Assembly: GCA_004331795.1 (NCBI GenBank)
Contig: SJSR01000004.1
Coordinates: forward strand, 52,501-106,875
DNA: 54,375 bases
Direction of reading: 5' to 3'
DNA from: Erythrobacteraceae bacterium CFH 75059
GTDB lineage: Bacteria > Pseudomonadota > Alphaproteobacteria > Sphingomonadales > Sphingomonadaceae
Shown: one piece after another, positions 17,156-25,633 of the stretch
How the letters are laid out: every line of letters starts with the position of its first letter
Position numbering within the stretch: the first letter of the stretch is position 1
Translations under genes and position numbers: made by a program
The notes under the pieces: model-generated
Database searches by the model: none
What the model saw: only the letters and a program-made list of their open reading frames with translations
What the model was told of the DNA's origin: nothing

Positions 17156-19257
17156 GCGAGGCGCACGCCGACGCGGGCGTGGAGAGGCCGCCCGGGCTGG
17201 ATGTTGATGTCGTTGTGCGCCGAAGGGTAATACCGGGCGTCGGTGAGATTCTCGACATTGACCTGGAACGACAGCCGGTCGGACGCCTGGAAGAAGGCGG
17301 CCGCATCGACCCGCGTATAGGCGGGCAGCATCACCGCGTTGGTGAAGCTGGCGAATTGCGACGACTGGTGAATGACGCCGAAACCCAGTCCGAGCCGGTC
17401 GGTGAAGTTGTAGCGCGCCCACGCGCCCAGCTGGTGCTCGGGCACCTGCGGCAGGCGCCGCCCGGCCGGCGCGGCGGAGGTCGCTGACCGCACCTCGCCG
17501 TCGAGGTAGGTGTAGCCGACATTGAGGTGCAGGCGGCGGGTGACCGACCCGGCGAGCGAGAATTCCGCCCCCTCGATCCGGGACTCGCCGGTGAGCACCG
17601 TCAGCCCCTGGGCGTCGGTCGCCGGCGTGTTCGACCGGTCGAGGCGGAACACTGCGGCGGTTGCCAGCAGGTTGGTCGCCGGCGCCCATTTGATGCCGAT
17701 CTCGCGGCTGGTGAACGCCTCGGGTTCAAGGACCGCGCTGCTGGCGCTGAGCACGGTGAACTGGTCGCCGGATGCCGGCAGGAAGCTCTCGGAATAGCTG
17801 GCGTAGAGAGAAACCGTGTCCGCAGGTTTGAGGATGAGGCCGAAGCGCGGGCTCCACCGGCTCTCCGCTCGCCGGGCGGCGAAGCCGGTCACGGTGTTGA
17901 CGCTGTCAAGCGCGAAGCGGTCAAATCGCACGCCGCCGATCACCTCCAGCCAGGGCGTGATTTCCACCTGGTCCTGAACATAGGCGGAGACGACTTCGAG
18001 TTCCGAGCGGCTGCCGAGCTGGGTTTCCGTGCCGAAGGCAGGAACACGGATCGTGCCGGCGAGCGGCACCGTGGCGGTGAGCTGACCGGTGCCGAAGCGG
18101 ACGCGGTTGCGCTGCGCGTCCGTGTCCTGGCGGGTGAACTCGGCCCCCAACAGAAGGGTATGGTTGATGGCGCCGGTGGCGCCGGTGAACACCAGATTGC
18201 CCTGACCGATGAAGTTGCTGCGCTGCGTCGCCGAATCATATCCCGACAGCCGCACGCTGTCGGGTCTCCCGTCGGCATCGGTGTCGAGTGCCAGTTCGGG
18301 GACGATGTTGCCGTAGTACTTGTCGTAGTCTGCATACTGGACGGCGAGGTTGGCAGAGGCTGAACCGCTCAGCCGGTGATCGATGCGCGCGCGCAGGATG
18401 TGCGCCGCCAGGGTCGAGGTGTTGTAGTCGCGGTCACCGAAAAAGGTCTTGTCGAATCCGCGCAGCGGCCGGCCGGCAAAGGGTGGAAGGCCCCGATCCG
18501 TGACCCGGCGGTCATCATCGTAGGTGTAACCGGCGCTGAGGCGCGTGCGTTCGCCCAGCTGCGCCGTGACGGTGGGGTTGATCCCGATGAAGCGGCCGCC
18601 GAATGCGTCGCGCTCGTTGTCGAATTCCTCGTATATGCCGTTGAGGCGCAGGGCGGCAGTGTCGCTCAGGGCGGCGGACACATCGCCGCTGATGTCGAAG
18701 GCGCCGAAGGTGTCGATGCTGGCCGCCGCGCCGGCACCGCTGCGGCCCGGTTCCGCCACCTTGCTCACCCGGTTGATGGCGCCGCCGCCCGCCCCCCGTC
18801 CGAAGATGAGCGCGTTGGGGCCTTTCAGCACCTCCACCCGTTCGACATTGTAGAGGGGGCGATAGTACTGCGCATCGTCGCGCAGCCCGTCGAGGTAGAA
18901 GTCGGCCGTCGTGCGCTGACCGCGGATGAACAGCTCGTCGCGGTGCCCTTCGCCCGACCCGATCCCGACGCCCGGCACGAAGCGCAGCGCATCGTTGAGA
19001 GCCCGCAGGTTCTGGTCGTCGAGCTGGTCGCGGGTGATCGCGGCGATCGCCTGCGGCACGCGGATGATCGGTGTGGGCGTCTTGGTTCCGCTGGACCCGT
19101 CCTGCATCTCGTATCCGGCGCGCGCGCCGGTGACCACGATCTCGGTCGGCAGATACTGGCGCTCAGGCTGCTCTTCGGCCGTCTCCTCGGCGTGGGCGGC
19201 GGCCGGAACAAGCGACAGCGGGAGGGTCGTGGCGAGCAAGAGAACACACAGGCGCAT
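17149..19257 (-). CDS. TonB-dependent siderophore receptor (Fiu/FhuE-like)
   Basis: A 702-residue outer-membrane receptor for ferric siderophores. A signal peptide ends near residue 23 (AAAHA). A TonB-box-like EIVVTGAR comes next. The plug domain has IIRVPQAIAAITRDQL, DELFIRGQRTTADFYLDGLRDD in two parts and VEVLKGPNALIFGRGAGGGAINRVSK, all characteristic of the catecholate or hydroxamate receptor group. The beta-barrel follows and ends RVGVRLAY, an aromatic C-terminus as needed for outer-membrane insertion. A Fur-like operator lies about 40 bases upstream. The MFS transporter gene just upstream may act in the same siderophore or iron process. The exact ligand is not predictable. Confidence 0.92.
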   Translation of the reverse strand: MRLCVLLLATTLPLSLVPAAAHAEETAEEQPERQYLPTEIVVTGARAGYEMQDGSSGTKTPTPIIRVPQAIAAITRDQLDDQNLRALNDALRFVPGVGIGSGEGHRDELFIRGQRTTADFYLDGLRDDAQYYRPLYNVERVEVLKGPNALIFGRGAGGGAINRVSKVAEPGRSGAGAAASIDTFGAFDISGDVSAALSDTAALRLNGIYEEFDNERDAFGGRFIGINPTVTAQLGERTRLSAGYTYDDDRRVTDRGLPPFAGRPLRGFDKTFFGDRDYNTSTLAAHILRARIDHRLSGSASANLAVQYADYDKYYGNIVPELALDTDADGRPDSVRLSGYDSATQRSNFIGQGNLVFTGATGAINHTLLLGAEFTRQDTDAQRNRVRFGTGQLTATVPLAGTIRVPAFGTETQLGSRSELEVVSAYVQDQVEITPWLEVIGGVRFDRFALDSVNTVTGFAARRAESRWSPRFGLILKPADTVSLYASYSESFLPASGDQFTVLSASSAVLEPEAFTSREIGIKWAPATNLLATAAVFRLDRSNTPATDAQGLTVLTGESRIEGAEFSLAGSVTRRLHLNVGYTYLDGEVRSATSAAPAGRRLPQVPEHQLGAWARYNFTDRLGLGFGVIHQSSQFASFTNAVMLPAYTRVDAAAFFQASDRLSFQVNVENLTDARYYPSAHNDINIQPGRPLHARVGVRLAY

Positions 19258-19295
19258 CGGATAGTCCTGAACAGGGGCGGGATGCGCGGCTGTTA

Positions 19296-19318
19296 TTGCG
19301 AGTCGTTATCATTCGCAA
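19296..19318 (-). promoter_or_regulatory. Fur-like operator upstream of the TonB receptor
   Basis: TTGCGA and TCGCAA flank an 11-base centre, and the minus strand contains GAATGATAAC, close to the Fur core GATAATGATTATC. It lies 39 bases upstream of the receptor ATG. The position and AT content stand out in GC-rich surroundings. Iron-dependent repression by Fur is inferred. Confidence 0.6.
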
Positions 19319-19341
19319 GAGCTTTTGTGTGGTTCTCCTGG

Positions 19342-20718
19342 TCACGGGTTCGCGGCCTGCTCCGGCGGGTCGGGGGCGAGCGCGCGGACACCACGTGCGA
19401 GCACGAGTGCGCACAGCAAGGCGATCACGGCGAACGCCAGCCAGGCCGACACGCCATACAGATAGACGCCGAGCGCCGGCGCGAAGACGTAGGCGGCGCC
19501 CGCCACGGAGGCGACGATGCCGGACACCTGTCCCTGCTCGGCCCGGCTCACCGCCAGCGACGCTCCGGCGGTGAAGCCGGGCCTGAACAGGCCGAAGCCG
19601 AGCGATGCCACCGCGTAGCCGAACGCGATCCCGTGGACGTCCGGGGCGAGGGCGAAGATGCCGATCCCCGCGATGGCCAGCGCCGCGCCCCACAGCACGG
19701 CCGCACGCGGTCCCAGATGCAGGCGCGGAATGACGCCCCATTGCGCCAGCAGGGTGGCGAGCGCCCCGGACATGAGAACGATGCCGACATAGCCCGCGCC
19801 GCTGGCCGGATCGGCGCGCAGTCCCAGGCGGTCCAGCACGAGAAAGCCGGCAAGGCCGATCAGCATGGCCTGCGCGTGGCTGCCCAGAAGGCCGGCGACG
19901 ATCCACGGCCACACCCGCGGATCGCGCCAGCGCAGCCGCGTTGCCGAGGCGTCGGCCGGCGCTTGGGCCGACGCAGGCGCCTTCTCGTCATCCAGCGGCG
20001 GCGGCGCGGTGTTGGCGCCATAGGGTGCGGCAAAGGCCGAGCCGCGTCCGGCGAAGCGCGGCTCGTCGTCGGGCAGCAGCAGGCGCAGCGCCGCAAGGGT
20101 CGCAACGCCGATCGCGGCGAAGACGATGAACGGGCCGGTCAGCCCGAGTCCCGGCAGGATGAGCAGCGGTGCGAGCGCCGGTCCGATGACTGTCCCAAGC
20201 CCGAAACTCGACGCCACCAGCGAAAGCGCGTTGGTGCGCTCGTGCGGCTCGGTGCGCGAGGCGACATAGGCCTGCACCGCCGGCGGCGCGGCGGATCCGA
20301 ATCCCCCGTAGAGGCTGCGGAAGGCGGCGAACAGGACCAGGGTCCAGACGACCGGCAGCCACCCGGCAAGGCCCAGCCACAGGGTCACGCCGCAGGTGGC
20401 CATGGAGACGCTGAACCCCACCAGGCCCAGTGCCATCATCGCCTTGCGGCCGCGCCGGTCCGACCGCCGCGCCCACAGGGGTGCGCACAGCATCCACAGC
20501 AGCGCCGACCAGGTGTAGGCGAGGCTGATCCACACATCGGCAACGCCAAGCGCCGTGCCGATGGACGGCATCACCGACTGCATCGCGGTGTTGCCCGCCG
20601 CGCTCACCAGCATGACGGAGAAGAGCAGCGCCATCCGGGCGTTCGTCAGCCCGGCATCGCCCCGGCTGCTGCCTGCCCTGTCCTTGCCGTGTTCCGGGTC
20701 CGGGGCCGCTTGGTGCAT
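19342..20718 (-). CDS. MFS transporter
   Basis: A 458-residue major facilitator with about 12 predicted membrane segments. The loop 2-3 signature APLWARRSDRRGRKAMM is the family's motif A. A central loop of about 50 residues rich in Ala, Pro and Asp separates the two six-helix halves, as in TetA-like and multidrug exporters. Start ATG 20718 follows AGAGGA; the first 28 residues are polar and cytoplasmic. The gene ends 84 nt before the TonB receptor start and has the same orientation, so it may export a siderophore or another iron-related compound, but this is guilt by association. A drug exporter is equally possible. Confidence 0.88.
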   Translation of the reverse strand: MHQAAPDPEHGKDRAGSSRGDAGLTNARMALLFSVMLVSAAGNTAMQSVMPSIGTALGVADVWISLAYTWSALLWMLCAPLWARRSDRRGRKAMMALGLVGFSVSMATCGVTLWLGLAGWLPVVWTLVLFAAFRSLYGGFGSAAPPAVQAYVASRTEPHERTNALSLVASSFGLGTVIGPALAPLLILPGLGLTGPFIVFAAIGVATLAALRLLLPDDEPRFAGRGSAFAAPYGANTAPPPLDDEKAPASAQAPADASATRLRWRDPRVWPWIVAGLLGSHAQAMLIGLAGFLVLDRLGLRADPASGAGYVGIVLMSGALATLLAQWGVIPRLHLGPRAAVLWGAALAIAGIGIFALAPDVHGIAFGYAVASLGFGLFRPGFTAGASLAVSRAEQGQVSGIVASVAGAAYVFAPALGVYLYGVSAWLAFAVIALLCALVLARGVRALAPDPPEQAANP

Positions 20719-20854
20719 GAGTGGGATCCTCTGCGGACCGCCCTTCAGCGCGCGGCCGGCCCGGCGCTTGCGCTTGCATTGCGGCGGCTTATTTGCAAGT
20801 CCGGCGCTTCACGACGCGGACGTGCCGCGTGCAGTCACAGGAAGTTGTCGTCCC

Positions 20855-21490
20855 TTGTCCGAACACTCCACCGCATCGCTGCCGGTCAGCAAGTCTCCGG
20901 GAACCCGGTTTTCCACCCTGCTGGGCCAGTGGGGCGTGTTCTTCCGCGGCTTCCTCGAACATCCGCGCATGGTCGGCTCGATCATCCCCTCGTCGCGTTT
21001 CACCATCGAGAAGATGCTGGCCCCGGTGGACTGGGCGGCGTGCCGGCTGTTCGTCGAATACGGCCCGGGCGTCGGCACCTTCTGCGGACCCGTGCTCGAG
21101 CGGCTGCGGCGCGACGGGCGGCTGATCGTCATCGACACCAATCCGCTTTACGTCGACTATCTGAACCGGACCATCACCGACCCGCGCTTCACCGCCGTTC
21201 TCGGTTCCGCCACGGATGTGGAGCGGATCGTCGCCAGCCATGGCCACACGCACGCCGACTACGTTCTCTCCGGCCTGCCTTTCTCGACCCTTCCCGACGG
21301 CGTCGGTCCCGAGATCGCCGCGGCCACGCACCGCGTGCTGCGTCCGGGCGGCGCGTTTCTCGTGTATCAGTTTTCCGCCCGCGCCCGCGACTACATGGCC
21401 GATCACTTCGCGCACATCGAGCAGGGGTTCGAGGCGCTGAACATTCCGCCTTGCCGCCTGTTCTGGGGCTGGAAGGACGAGGCTGCCTGA
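20855..21490 (+). CDS. Phospholipid N-methyltransferase-like SAM methyltransferase
   Basis: A 211-residue class I methyltransferase similar to the PmtA-type phospholipid N-methyltransferases (COG3963). The SAM-binding motif is VEYGPGVGTFC near residue 63, followed by LIVIDTNPLYVDYL and YVLSGLPFS. The N-terminal region FFRGFLEHPRMVGSIIPSS is typical of this group, whose members sit on the cytoplasmic membrane face. The best start is TTG 20855 with AGGAAG about 12 bases before it; a GTG at 20822 is an in-frame alternative. It is divergent from the MFS gene. Conversion of phosphatidylethanolamine toward phosphatidylcholine is the family's best-known reaction, but the acceptor here is unproven. 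Confidence 0.78.
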   Translation: MSEHSTASLPVSKSPGTRFSTLLGQWGVFFRGFLEHPRMVGSIIPSSRFTIEKMLAPVDWAACRLFVEYGPGVGTFCGPVLERLRRDGRLIVIDTNPLYVDYLNRTITDPRFTAVLGSATDVERIVASHGHTHADYVLSGLPFSTLPDGVGPEIAAATHRVLRPGGAFLVYQFSARARDYMADHFAHIEQGFEALNIPPCRLFWGWKDEAA

Positions 21491-21498
21491 AAGCGCTG

Positions 21499-21518
21499 GC
21501 GCCGCCGTGGGGCGGCGC
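21499..21518. terminator. Hairpin with GTGG loop between convergent genes
   Basis: GCGCCGCC and GGCGGCGC form a perfect 8-bp stem closed by GTGG. It lies in the 32-base gap between two convergent stops. No T-run follows on either strand. The loop is the same as in the hairpin at 53888-53911, which also separates convergent genes. Confidence 0.5.
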
Positions 21519-21522
21519 ACGG

Positions 21523-22344
21523 TCACTCCCCGCGCGAGGAACGGGGGATGCCGGCGGCGCTCGCGGGGGCGGATGCCTGCCGGAAGACGGCCATCAGCAC
21601 CGCCATCAGCAGCGACAGCCAGAGGGCGCCGAAGGCACCGCTGAGGGCGCTCGACACGAACGTCGCGATCTCCGCATTGGCGATGAGCGCGCTCACGAGG
21701 TTGGTCGTCAGACGCAGGACCATCGACACCACGGCGATCCCGATGCTGATGAGGAACAGGAACAGCAGGATGCGCCAGCCGGCGCCCTTTGTCATCCGCC
21801 AGCTGTCGGCCAGGGCGCGAAAGGGATTGAACCGCTGCTCGCTCACCAGAAGCGGCGCCAGCGGCACGAGGCGCGCCAGCGCCACCATCAGCACCACCAC
21901 CGCGGCCAGCCCGATCACCACGCCAAGCGCAGGAGAAATCGCCGCGCCGAGCGCCGCCGCCGTGCTGCCCAGGGCACCGAAGGCCAGGCCGACGAACAGC
22001 TGCGCCACCATGAACGGCGCGAGCGCGAGCATGGCCACCTTGAGGGATTGGCCCACCGTCCGCTGCCGGTTCGCCAGCAGCGCCAGGATGCTGAGCATTC
22101 CCACCGCCTGGATCAGCTGCACGAGAAGCAGCCACCCGCCGTTGCGGTTGAAGTAGTCGGCGGTCGCCTGCATGGGATCGGTCGTGTTGGCGAGGTCCGG
22201 CCCGGTGAGCGTTTCCGGCACGAACACGCCGAGCGCGAACGCCGGCAGGAAGAAGAACAGACCGGCCAGCACCAGCACCAGTTCCTTGTTGTTCCTGAGC
22301 AGCCGGACGGCATCGTCCCAGGCACGGTTCATGTCGAAGGTCAC
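21523..22344 (-). CDS. Uncharacterised polytopic membrane protein
   Basis: A 273-residue protein with about six hydrophobic helices, including LVLVLAGLFFFLPAFALGVF near the N-terminus and a hydrophobic pair rich in Ala, Val and Leu in the middle. The segment RFNPFRALADSWRMTKGAGW resembles the cytoplasmic loop of the membrane domain found next to glycerophosphodiester phosphodiesterases and in DUF975-type proteins. The function is not recognised. I prefer GTG 22344 because AAGGA sits eight bases upstream; ATG 22332 is an alternative. It is divergent from lipB, with 68 nt between the starts. Confidence 0.72.
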   Translation of the reverse strand: MTFDMNRAWDDAVRLLRNNKELVLVLAGLFFFLPAFALGVFVPETLTGPDLANTTDPMQATADYFNRNGGWLLLVQLIQAVGMLSILALLANRQRTVGQSLKVAMLALAPFMVAQLFVGLAFGALGSTAAALGAAISPALGVVIGLAAVVVLMVALARLVPLAPLLVSEQRFNPFRALADSWRMTKGAGWRILLFLFLISIGIAVVSMVLRLTTNLVSALIANAEIATFVSSALSGAFGALWLSLLMAVLMAVFRQASAPASAAGIPRSSRGE

Positions 22345-22412
22345 GGGCTTGATCCTTGCTAGGCTGCGGATTCCCGCTTGATAAGCGCAAGCTTCTGTCA
22401 CACGCAATCGGC

Positions 22413-23096
22413 ATGTCGACCGCAATCCGCTCGCCTGTCGGTACGCTTCCTGCGTGGGAGGTGGCCAGCACTCCGGTGCCCTACCGCGACGCGCTCGTCC
22501 GGATGGAGGCGCGCAATGCCGGCATCGCCGCGGGTGAGGAGAGCGAACTCGTCTGGCTGCTGGAGCATCCGCCGGTCTACACCGCCGGCACCAGCGCCGC
22601 CGCGACCGAGCTGCTCGACCCGCGCTTCGAGGTGGTCGAGGCCGGGCGCGGGGGGCGCTACACCTACCACGGTCCGGGTCAGCGGGTGGGGTACGTCCTC
22701 CTCGACCTCGGACGGCGGGGACGGGACGTGCGCTGCTTCGTGCATGCGCTGGAGGGCTGGGTGATCGCCACCCTTGGCGATCTGGGTGTGCGGTGCTGGC
22801 GGATTGCGGGGAAGGTCGGCATCTGGACACGCGGCACGGACGGGCGCGACGCGAAGATCGGCGCGATCGGCGTGCGGGTGCGACGGTGGGTGACGATGCA
22901 TGGATTTGCCGTGAACCTGTCGCCCGATCTCGATCACTTCGGCGGCATCGTGCCGTGCGGCATCGCGGACCACGGCGTGACGAGCCTCGCCGCGCTGGGC
23001 CTTGACGCAGCGGCGGACAGCTTCGATGCCGCCCTGCGCCGCCGCTTCGCCGACTTCCTGGCCGCGGCGGGAGGACAACAGGGGTGCCTGCCATGA
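22413..23096 (+). CDS. lipB: Octanoyl-[acyl-carrier-protein]:protein octanoyltransferase
   Basis: A 227-residue LipB, which moves octanoate from acyl carrier protein onto the lipoyl domains of 2-oxo acid dehydrogenases and the glycine cleavage H protein. Signature segments are [10 protein letters not shown], the catalytic Lys148 in [10 protein letters not shown] and the acyl-accepting Cys182 in [15 protein letters not shown]. The length matches the family. LipA is not encoded nearby. ATG 22413 (MSTAIRSPV) is taken as the start; a frame 19 codons longer has no better ribosome site. The stop overlaps the lipoprotein start by four bases, so these two are translated together. Confidence 0.96.
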   Translation: MSTAIRSPVGTLPAWEVASTPVPYRDALVRMEARNAGIAAGEESELVWLLEHPPVYTAGTSAAATELLDPRFEVVEAGRGGRYTYHGPGQRVGYVLLDLGRRGRDVRCFVHALEGWVIATLGDLGVRCWRIAGKVGIWTRGTDGRDAKIGAIGVRVRRWVTMHGFAVNLSPDLDHFGGIVPCGIADHGVTSLAALGLDAAADSFDAALRRRFADFLAAAGGQQGCLP

Positions 23097-23482
23097 CGTT
23101 CCGGCTGAGACCGCTCTGGAGTGCGGCGGCGCTGCTTGTTCTGAGCGCCTGCGGCGAGGGCGCGCCGCCGCCCATCGTCGACGACGGCAGCGAAACGGAC
23201 GCGGAAGGCGAGGTGCTGCCGGGGACCATCAGCGACGAGATGATCCGCTACGACGATCTCGGGGCGGGCGAGGCGCCTGCCTTCCCGGTCGATGCCGCGC
23301 TCCCCGCCCCTGCCGTTCCGACGGACCCGGGCACGCAGCCGCCCCGTCCGGCCGCCGGCGCGGCGCCCTCGCCGGCCGCGACACCGACGCCGGCGAGACG
23401 CCCTCGTCCCACACCGGCGGCGACCTCGTCTCCCGCCGCTGTGGAGAACGACATGCCAGCCGCCGAACCGGGCGAGGACTAG
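23093..23482 (+). CDS. Small Pro/Ala-rich lipoprotein
   Basis: A 129-residue predicted lipoprotein. A short basic N-terminus (MTFRLRP) and a hydrophobic stretch end in a lipobox LSAC with Cys20. The mature part has an acidic segment and then a low-complexity stretch rich in Pro, Ala and Thr that probably spans the periplasm. No known domain is visible. The ATG lies in an ATGA overlap with the lipB stop; a GTG nine bases upstream is also possible. The stop is one base from the stop of the convergent flavin oxidoreductase gene. The function is unknown. Confidence 0.7.
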   Translation: MTFRLRPLWSAAALLVLSACGEGAPPPIVDDGSETDAEGEVLPGTISDEMIRYDDLGAGEAPAFPVDAALPAPAVPTDPGTQPPRPAAGAAPSPAATPTPARRPRPTPAATSSPAAVENDMPAAEPGED

Positions 23483-23483
23483 C

Positions 23484-24593
23484 TCAGGCGGCCGGCTCCG
23501 GCTCGGCCTCAAGGGCCGGATAGTCGGTGTACCCTTCCGCGCCGGGGAAGTACCAGCTCTGGGGCACGTTGCGGTTTTCGGCCCATGGCGCCCCGCGCCG
23601 GATCCGCTCCGGCAGGTCCGGGTTCGAGATGAACGGGCGGCCGAACGCCACGGCGTCGCATCGGCCTGCGTCGATGTCGGCGGCGGCGCGCGCCGCGTCA
23701 TAGTCCGAGTTCAGCACCAGGCAGCCCTTGTAGAGGGAGCGGATGAGCGGCGACTGACGCGGGACGTCCGTGCGACCGAAGGTTCCGTCCGGTCCCGGCT
23801 CGCGCAGTTCGAGAAAGGCGATCCCCAGGGCATCGATCACCCGCGCGGCTTCGCCGAAAGTCGCCGCGGGATTGCTGTCGTCGCATCCCTGTGTTTCGCC
23901 ATTGGGCGACAGGCGCACCCCCACCCGGTCCGCTCCCCAGACTTCCACCAGCGCCTCGAGCACTTCGCGCAGGAACCGCGTCCGGTTCGCGGGCGATCCG
24001 CCATAGCGGTCGGTGCGCTGGTTGGTGCCATCGCGCAGGAACTGGTCGACCAGATAGCCATTGGCGCCATGCAGCTGCACGCCGTCGAAGCCGGCCTCCT
24101 TGGCATTGGCTGCGGCGTGGCGGTAATCGGCGACGACGCGGGCGATCTCGTCTTCGGGGAGCGCCCGGGCCGGCTGATAGTCCTTGCGTCCGCCATGCGT
24201 GTGGGCATGGCCGGGCGCGCAGGTGGCGCTGGCCGACACCGGAGGCGCTCCGTCGAGGAAGTCGGGATGCACGAGCCGGCCCATGTGCCACAGCTGCATC
24301 ACGATGAGCCCGCCTTCGGCGTGCACCGCGTCCGTGACCTGGCGCCAGCCGGAGACCTGCGCCTCGGACCAGATGCCGGGCGCGTTGGGCCAGCCTGACC
24401 CTTCCCGGCTGATGCCGGTCGCCTCGGAGATGATGAGCCCGGCCGACGCGCGCTGGCGATAGTACTCGACCATGAGCGGCGTGGGCACCTGCTCCGGATT
24501 GTCCGCGCGGCCGCGCGTCAGGGGTGCCATGAAGATGCGGTTGCGCGCCTCCAGCGCGCCGCAGCGCACGGGCGTGAACAGAATGTCGTGCAT
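23484..24593 (-). CDS. Old yellow enzyme family NADH:flavin oxidoreductase
   Basis: A 369-residue FMN-dependent ene-reductase (NemA/OYE type) that reduces activated alkenes and some nitro compounds. ATG 24593 follows GGGAGAG. The N-terminal FMN contact is MAPLTRGRA. The substrate-binding His175 and Asn178 lie in LHGANGYLVDQFLRDGTNQR with Tyr180 next to them. The C-terminal phosphate-binding part includes CDAVAFGRPFISNPDL. The length and motifs match the classical subgroup. It is divergent from a DMT transporter, with a 53-base gap. No TetR regulator such as NemR lies beside it. Confidence 0.94.
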   Translation of the reverse strand: MHDILFTPVRCGALEARNRIFMAPLTRGRADNPEQVPTPLMVEYYRQRASAGLIISEATGISREGSGWPNAPGIWSEAQVSGWRQVTDAVHAEGGLIVMQLWHMGRLVHPDFLDGAPPVSASATCAPGHAHTHGGRKDYQPARALPEDEIARVVADYRHAAANAKEAGFDGVQLHGANGYLVDQFLRDGTNQRTDRYGGSPANRTRFLREVLEALVEVWGADRVGVRLSPNGETQGCDDSNPAATFGEAARVIDALGIAFLELREPGPDGTFGRTDVPRQSPLIRSLYKGCLVLNSDYDAARAAADIDAGRCDAVAFGRPFISNPDLPERIRRGAPWAENRNVPQSWYFPGAEGYTDYPALEAEPEPAA

Positions 24594-24646
24594 GGACCGA
24601 ACTCTCCCGCTTGCCGGTTGGCGTGTGGTGCGACAGCTAGGGGTGG

Positions 24647-25555
24647 ATGAGCGTCCCCGCAACCGTATCAGCTACGCCGGCGCGCACCGCCGCGCTCCCC
24701 ATGCTGGCCCTGCTGGCCGGGAACGCGGCGCTGGCGCTCGGCCCCTGGTTCGTCCGGCTCGCGGACAGCGGTCCGGTGGCGGCGGGATTCTGGCGTCTCG
24801 TGCTGGTGCTGCCGGTCGTCGCGCTGCTCGCCTGGCGCGAGGGGCGCAAGCGGCCGGTTGCCGCGACGCGGCTGCGCTGGCTCGTTGCGGCCGCGGGCGC
24901 TTTCTTCGCGCTCGATCTTGCCGCGTGGCACATTGGCATCGAGCTGACCCGGCTCGGCAATGCGGCGCTGTTCGGCAATGCCGGGAGTCTTGTCCTGATG
25001 CTCTGGGGACTGGTGGCGCTGCGCCGGCCCCCGCGCCGGCTCGAATGGCTCGCCTTGGGCGCGGCGGTCGGCTGCGGCGCCATCCTCATGGGCCGCAGCC
25101 TCGAGGTGTCGGTGAGCACGCTGGCCGGCGACCTGTTCTGCCTGTTCGCGGGCCTGTGCTATGTCGGCTACCTCCTGCCCGCGCAGCGGGCGCGGGCGGA
25201 GCTGGGACCGTGGTCGGTGCTCGCGCTGGCCTCGCTCGCCGGAGCGCCGCTCCTGCTCGCCGCCGCCCTGGCGCTGGGAGAGCCCGTGGTGCCGGCGACG
25301 GCGGGTGGCTGGCTGACCGTGGCGGGCCTGTCGCTCGGCAGCCAGCTGATCGGTCAGGGACTGCTCGTCTATGCGCTTGCCCATTTTTCGCCGCTGGTGA
25401 TCGGCATGGCACTGCTGACCCAGCCGGCCATCGCCGCCGGCGTCGGCTGGGCGGCCTTCGGCGAGGTTCTCGGAGCGGGCGATGTCATCGGCATGGTGCT
25501 GGTGAGCGCGGCGCTGGTGCTGGTCAGCGCCGCGCGGCAGCAGCAAACCGGCTGA
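24647..25555 (+). CDS. EamA-type DMT family transporter
   Basis: A 302-residue integral membrane protein of the drug/metabolite transporter superfamily. About ten helices fall into two similar EamA halves, with AAGFWRLVLVLPVVALLAW in the first and LSLGSQLIGQGLLVYALAHF in the second. The segment LFGNAGSLVLMLWGLVALRR is typical of the family. The cargo is unknown; members export amino acids, purines or drugs. It is co-oriented with the rhodopsin gene 78 nt downstream, so both may share a transcript. It is divergent from the old yellow enzyme gene. Confidence 0.87.
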   Translation: MSVPATVSATPARTAALPMLALLAGNAALALGPWFVRLADSGPVAAGFWRLVLVLPVVALLAWREGRKRPVAATRLRWLVAAAGAFFALDLAAWHIGIELTRLGNAALFGNAGSLVLMLWGLVALRRPPRRLEWLALGAAVGCGAILMGRSLEVSVSTLAGDLFCLFAGLCYVGYLLPAQRARAELGPWSVLALASLAGAPLLLAAALALGEPVVPATAGGWLTVAGLSLGSQLIGQGLLVYALAHFSPLVIGMALLTQPAIAAGVGWAAFGEVLGAGDVIGMVLVSAALVLVSAARQQQTG

Positions 25556-25576
25556 GGGTCGGGAACCCCCTCGCCG

Positions 25577-25626
25577 CCTTCCTGTTCGGAAGGCAGGAAG
25601 CGCTCCGGCGGCAGCGGCGAGGAAGG
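25577..25626 (+). promoter_or_regulatory. Structured leader with duplicated GGAAGG before the rhodopsin gene
   Basis: CCTTCC (25577-25582) can pair with GGAAGG at 25588-25593 or with the identical GGAAGG at 25621-25626, which is the ribosome-binding site of the rhodopsin gene. A second alternative stem, CTTCCTG with CAGGAAG (25578-25584, 25594-25600), overlaps the first. These competing pairings suggest possible translational control, but this is inferred from sequence alone. Confidence 0.35.
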
Positions 25627-25633
25627 TGCCACG

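Noticed and set aside
20773-20799. CTTGCA / TGCAAG inverted repeat in the MFS / methyltransferase divergent region as a second Fur box
   Set aside because: The 15-base centre lacks the GATAAT-like core and the spacing differs from the receptor's box. It may be another operator or chance.
18376-22362. Open frame of 1328 codons on the plus strand
   Set aside because: It spans parts of the TonB receptor, MFS, methyltransferase and membrane protein genes in the wrong frame and is rich in Gln, Arg and His repeats. All four underlying genes have strong motifs.
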